Origin: a bacterium UBA3756
GTDB taxonomy: Bacteria > Bacteroidota > Bacteroidia > Bacteroidales > Bacteroidaceae
NCBI GenBank assembly: GCA_002371695.1
Contig: DFGG01000083.1
Coordinates: 3,390 to 10,906, forward strand
Length of the DNA: 7,517 nt
Reading direction: 5' to 3'
Shown here: one piece after another, positions 6,657-7,517 of the stretch
Numbering within the stretch: the first letter of the stretch is position 1
How the letters are laid out: the number at the start of each line of letters is the position of its first letter
Translations under genes and position numbers: made by a program
Notes under the pieces: generated by a model
What the model was told of the DNA's origin: nothing
The model's database searches: none
What the model saw: only the letters and a program-made list of their open reading frames with translations

Positions 6657-7517
6657 TCAACGATTCTTATGCTTCAGAAACCAGTCGTGGGTCAGGAAGT
6701 TGTACATGAGTAGGGCCGCAACCGTCAGTGCCAATGACACCTGCATCACCTGAGTCGTATCGCCTTCCAGCAGACCATATCCCAGTCCGACGCCAATAGC
6801 GATGCCGCTCTCCCATCCCAGCATAAAGGTACTCTGCGACGTGCCTCGCTGGCAGTGACGACTCAGTTTGATGAAGAATAGTAGAAAGCGTGAGCCTATA
6901 ATTCCCAGCCCCAAGCCCACAAACAGTGGCGAGGCGAAATTGACAATCGACTGCTGGCGCGTGAGCATCATCAGCAGGGCTGCACCCATCAGCACCAGTC
7001 CCGTCACCACCTCGCTCTTCAGTTCTGCATCGCGGAACACGAAGCGCTGTGCCAGCAGCGCCAGCAGGAAGCCGGCCATCATCATCGCATAGAACTGTTC
7101 TGAGAGCCTTGTCGCCATGAGCATGCCTGCCACGATTGTTATCAACAGCAAATTGACAAACAGGGGCCAGCTACGAGGCATCAGGAAACGGTCGAGCCCC
7201 ACCAGAGGCACATCCTCACGAGGAGCCCTGAAAGGGAAATGCACCAATAGGATCAGTACCACCGAAACCAATGCACAACCCATGGCCGCCAGGACGACCG
7301 TTGAGAAGTCAGTATACTGCGCCACCAGGATGCCTGCCATCGGGCCCAGAGACAGGGCGAAACGCGAAAACCACGATGCCGAGTGGTTGGCCTCCGTTCG
7401 TTGAAACGACTCGCTGGTGTCGATGATGAGTGTGCTCGACAGTATCATCTGTGCCACGCCAAACGAAGCACCGAGCGACAGTCGCTGCAGCAAGATCAGC
7501 GGCAGTCCGGCAAACAC
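6657..7517 (-). CDS. MFS transporter, C-terminal part
   Basis: This gene reads leftward and is cut by the right edge of the window. It ends with TGA (complement of 6657-6659). The GTG complementary to 7515-7517 is most likely an internal valine, because the visible protein begins just before a membrane segment near the middle of an MFS fold. The 287 or so visible residues contain about nine hydrophobic segments, matching TM4-TM12 of a 12-TM transporter. Numbered from the window edge they lie at about 7-33, 49-67, 70-95, 116-134, 142-161, 169-186, 193-218, 229-252 and 258-277. A charged loop (RAPREDVP, about 96-103) fits the central cytoplasmic loop between TM6 and TM7. SLGPMAG in the second visible segment resembles motif C of proton antiporters, which hints at an efflux carrier. 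The substrate cannot be told from the sequence. The C terminus is short and basic (FLKHKNR). It is convergent with addB, separated by two bases, and so is not part of that operon; a functional link to DNA repair is not indicated. Confidence 0.85.
   Translation of the reverse strand: MFAGLPLILLQRLSLGASFGVAQMILSSTLIIDTSESFQRTEANHSASWFSRFALSLGPMAGILVAQYTDFSTVVLAAMGCALVSVVLILLVHFPFRAPREDVPLVGLDRFLMPRSWPLFVNLLLITIVAGMLMATRLSEQFYAMMMAGFLLALLAQRFVFRDAELKSEVVTGLVLMGAALLMMLTRQQSIVNFASPLFVGLGLGIIGSRFLLFFIKLSRHCQRGTSQSTFMLGWESGIAIGVGLGYGLLEGDTTQVMQVSLALTVAALLMYNFLTHDWFLKHKNR

Noticed and set aside
7515..7517. GTG at the right edge as the start of the MFS gene
   Set aside because: The visible part begins around TM4 of a 12-TM fold, so the true start must lie beyond the window.

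Overview
The window looks like ordinary core chromosome from a member of the Bacteroidales, most likely a Prevotella-like species. The evidence is the type of AddB-like protein (N-terminal VVFPNKRA..LFLNEYL and TISELF signatures), a neighbouring outer-membrane protein resembling the Bacteroidetes DUF5686 family, no Shine-Dalgarno-like sequence ahead of either visible start, and G+C of roughly one half judged by eye. The genus is an inference; the phylum is much safer.

Layout from left to right: (1) positions 1-557, + strand: the C-terminal end of an outer-membrane beta-barrel protein whose start lies outside the window; (2) 551-3769, +: an AddA-type UvrD/SF1 helicase-nuclease, whose ATG overlaps the end of the previous gene by 7 bases; (3) 3781-6654, +: an AddB-type partner, 11 bases downstream, with a helicase-like fold lacking a Walker A motif, a PD-(D/E)XK nuclease domain and four cysteines placed to hold an iron-sulphur cluster; (4) 6657-7517, - strand: the last nine membrane segments of an MFS transporter, convergent with addB and separated from it by only two bases. 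Coding density is almost total: there is no gene-free stretch over 11 bases, and I see no RNA gene, CRISPR array, insertion sequence or origin.

The two central genes should form an AddAB heterodimer, the functional counterpart of RecBCD. It would load on double-strand DNA ends, unwind them with the AddA motor, cut both strands with its two nuclease domains and prepare a 3' tail for RecA. All helicase motifs in AddA and the nuclease residues in both subunits appear intact, so the complex should be active.

I found no undescribed system. The points worth a second look are modest: the overlap between an envelope gene and addA, the A-then-B gene order, the missing ATPase site in AddB beside an intact cluster motif, an AT-rich island inside addB, two small in-frame internal repeats in addB, and an inverted repeat across the two-base convergent junction.
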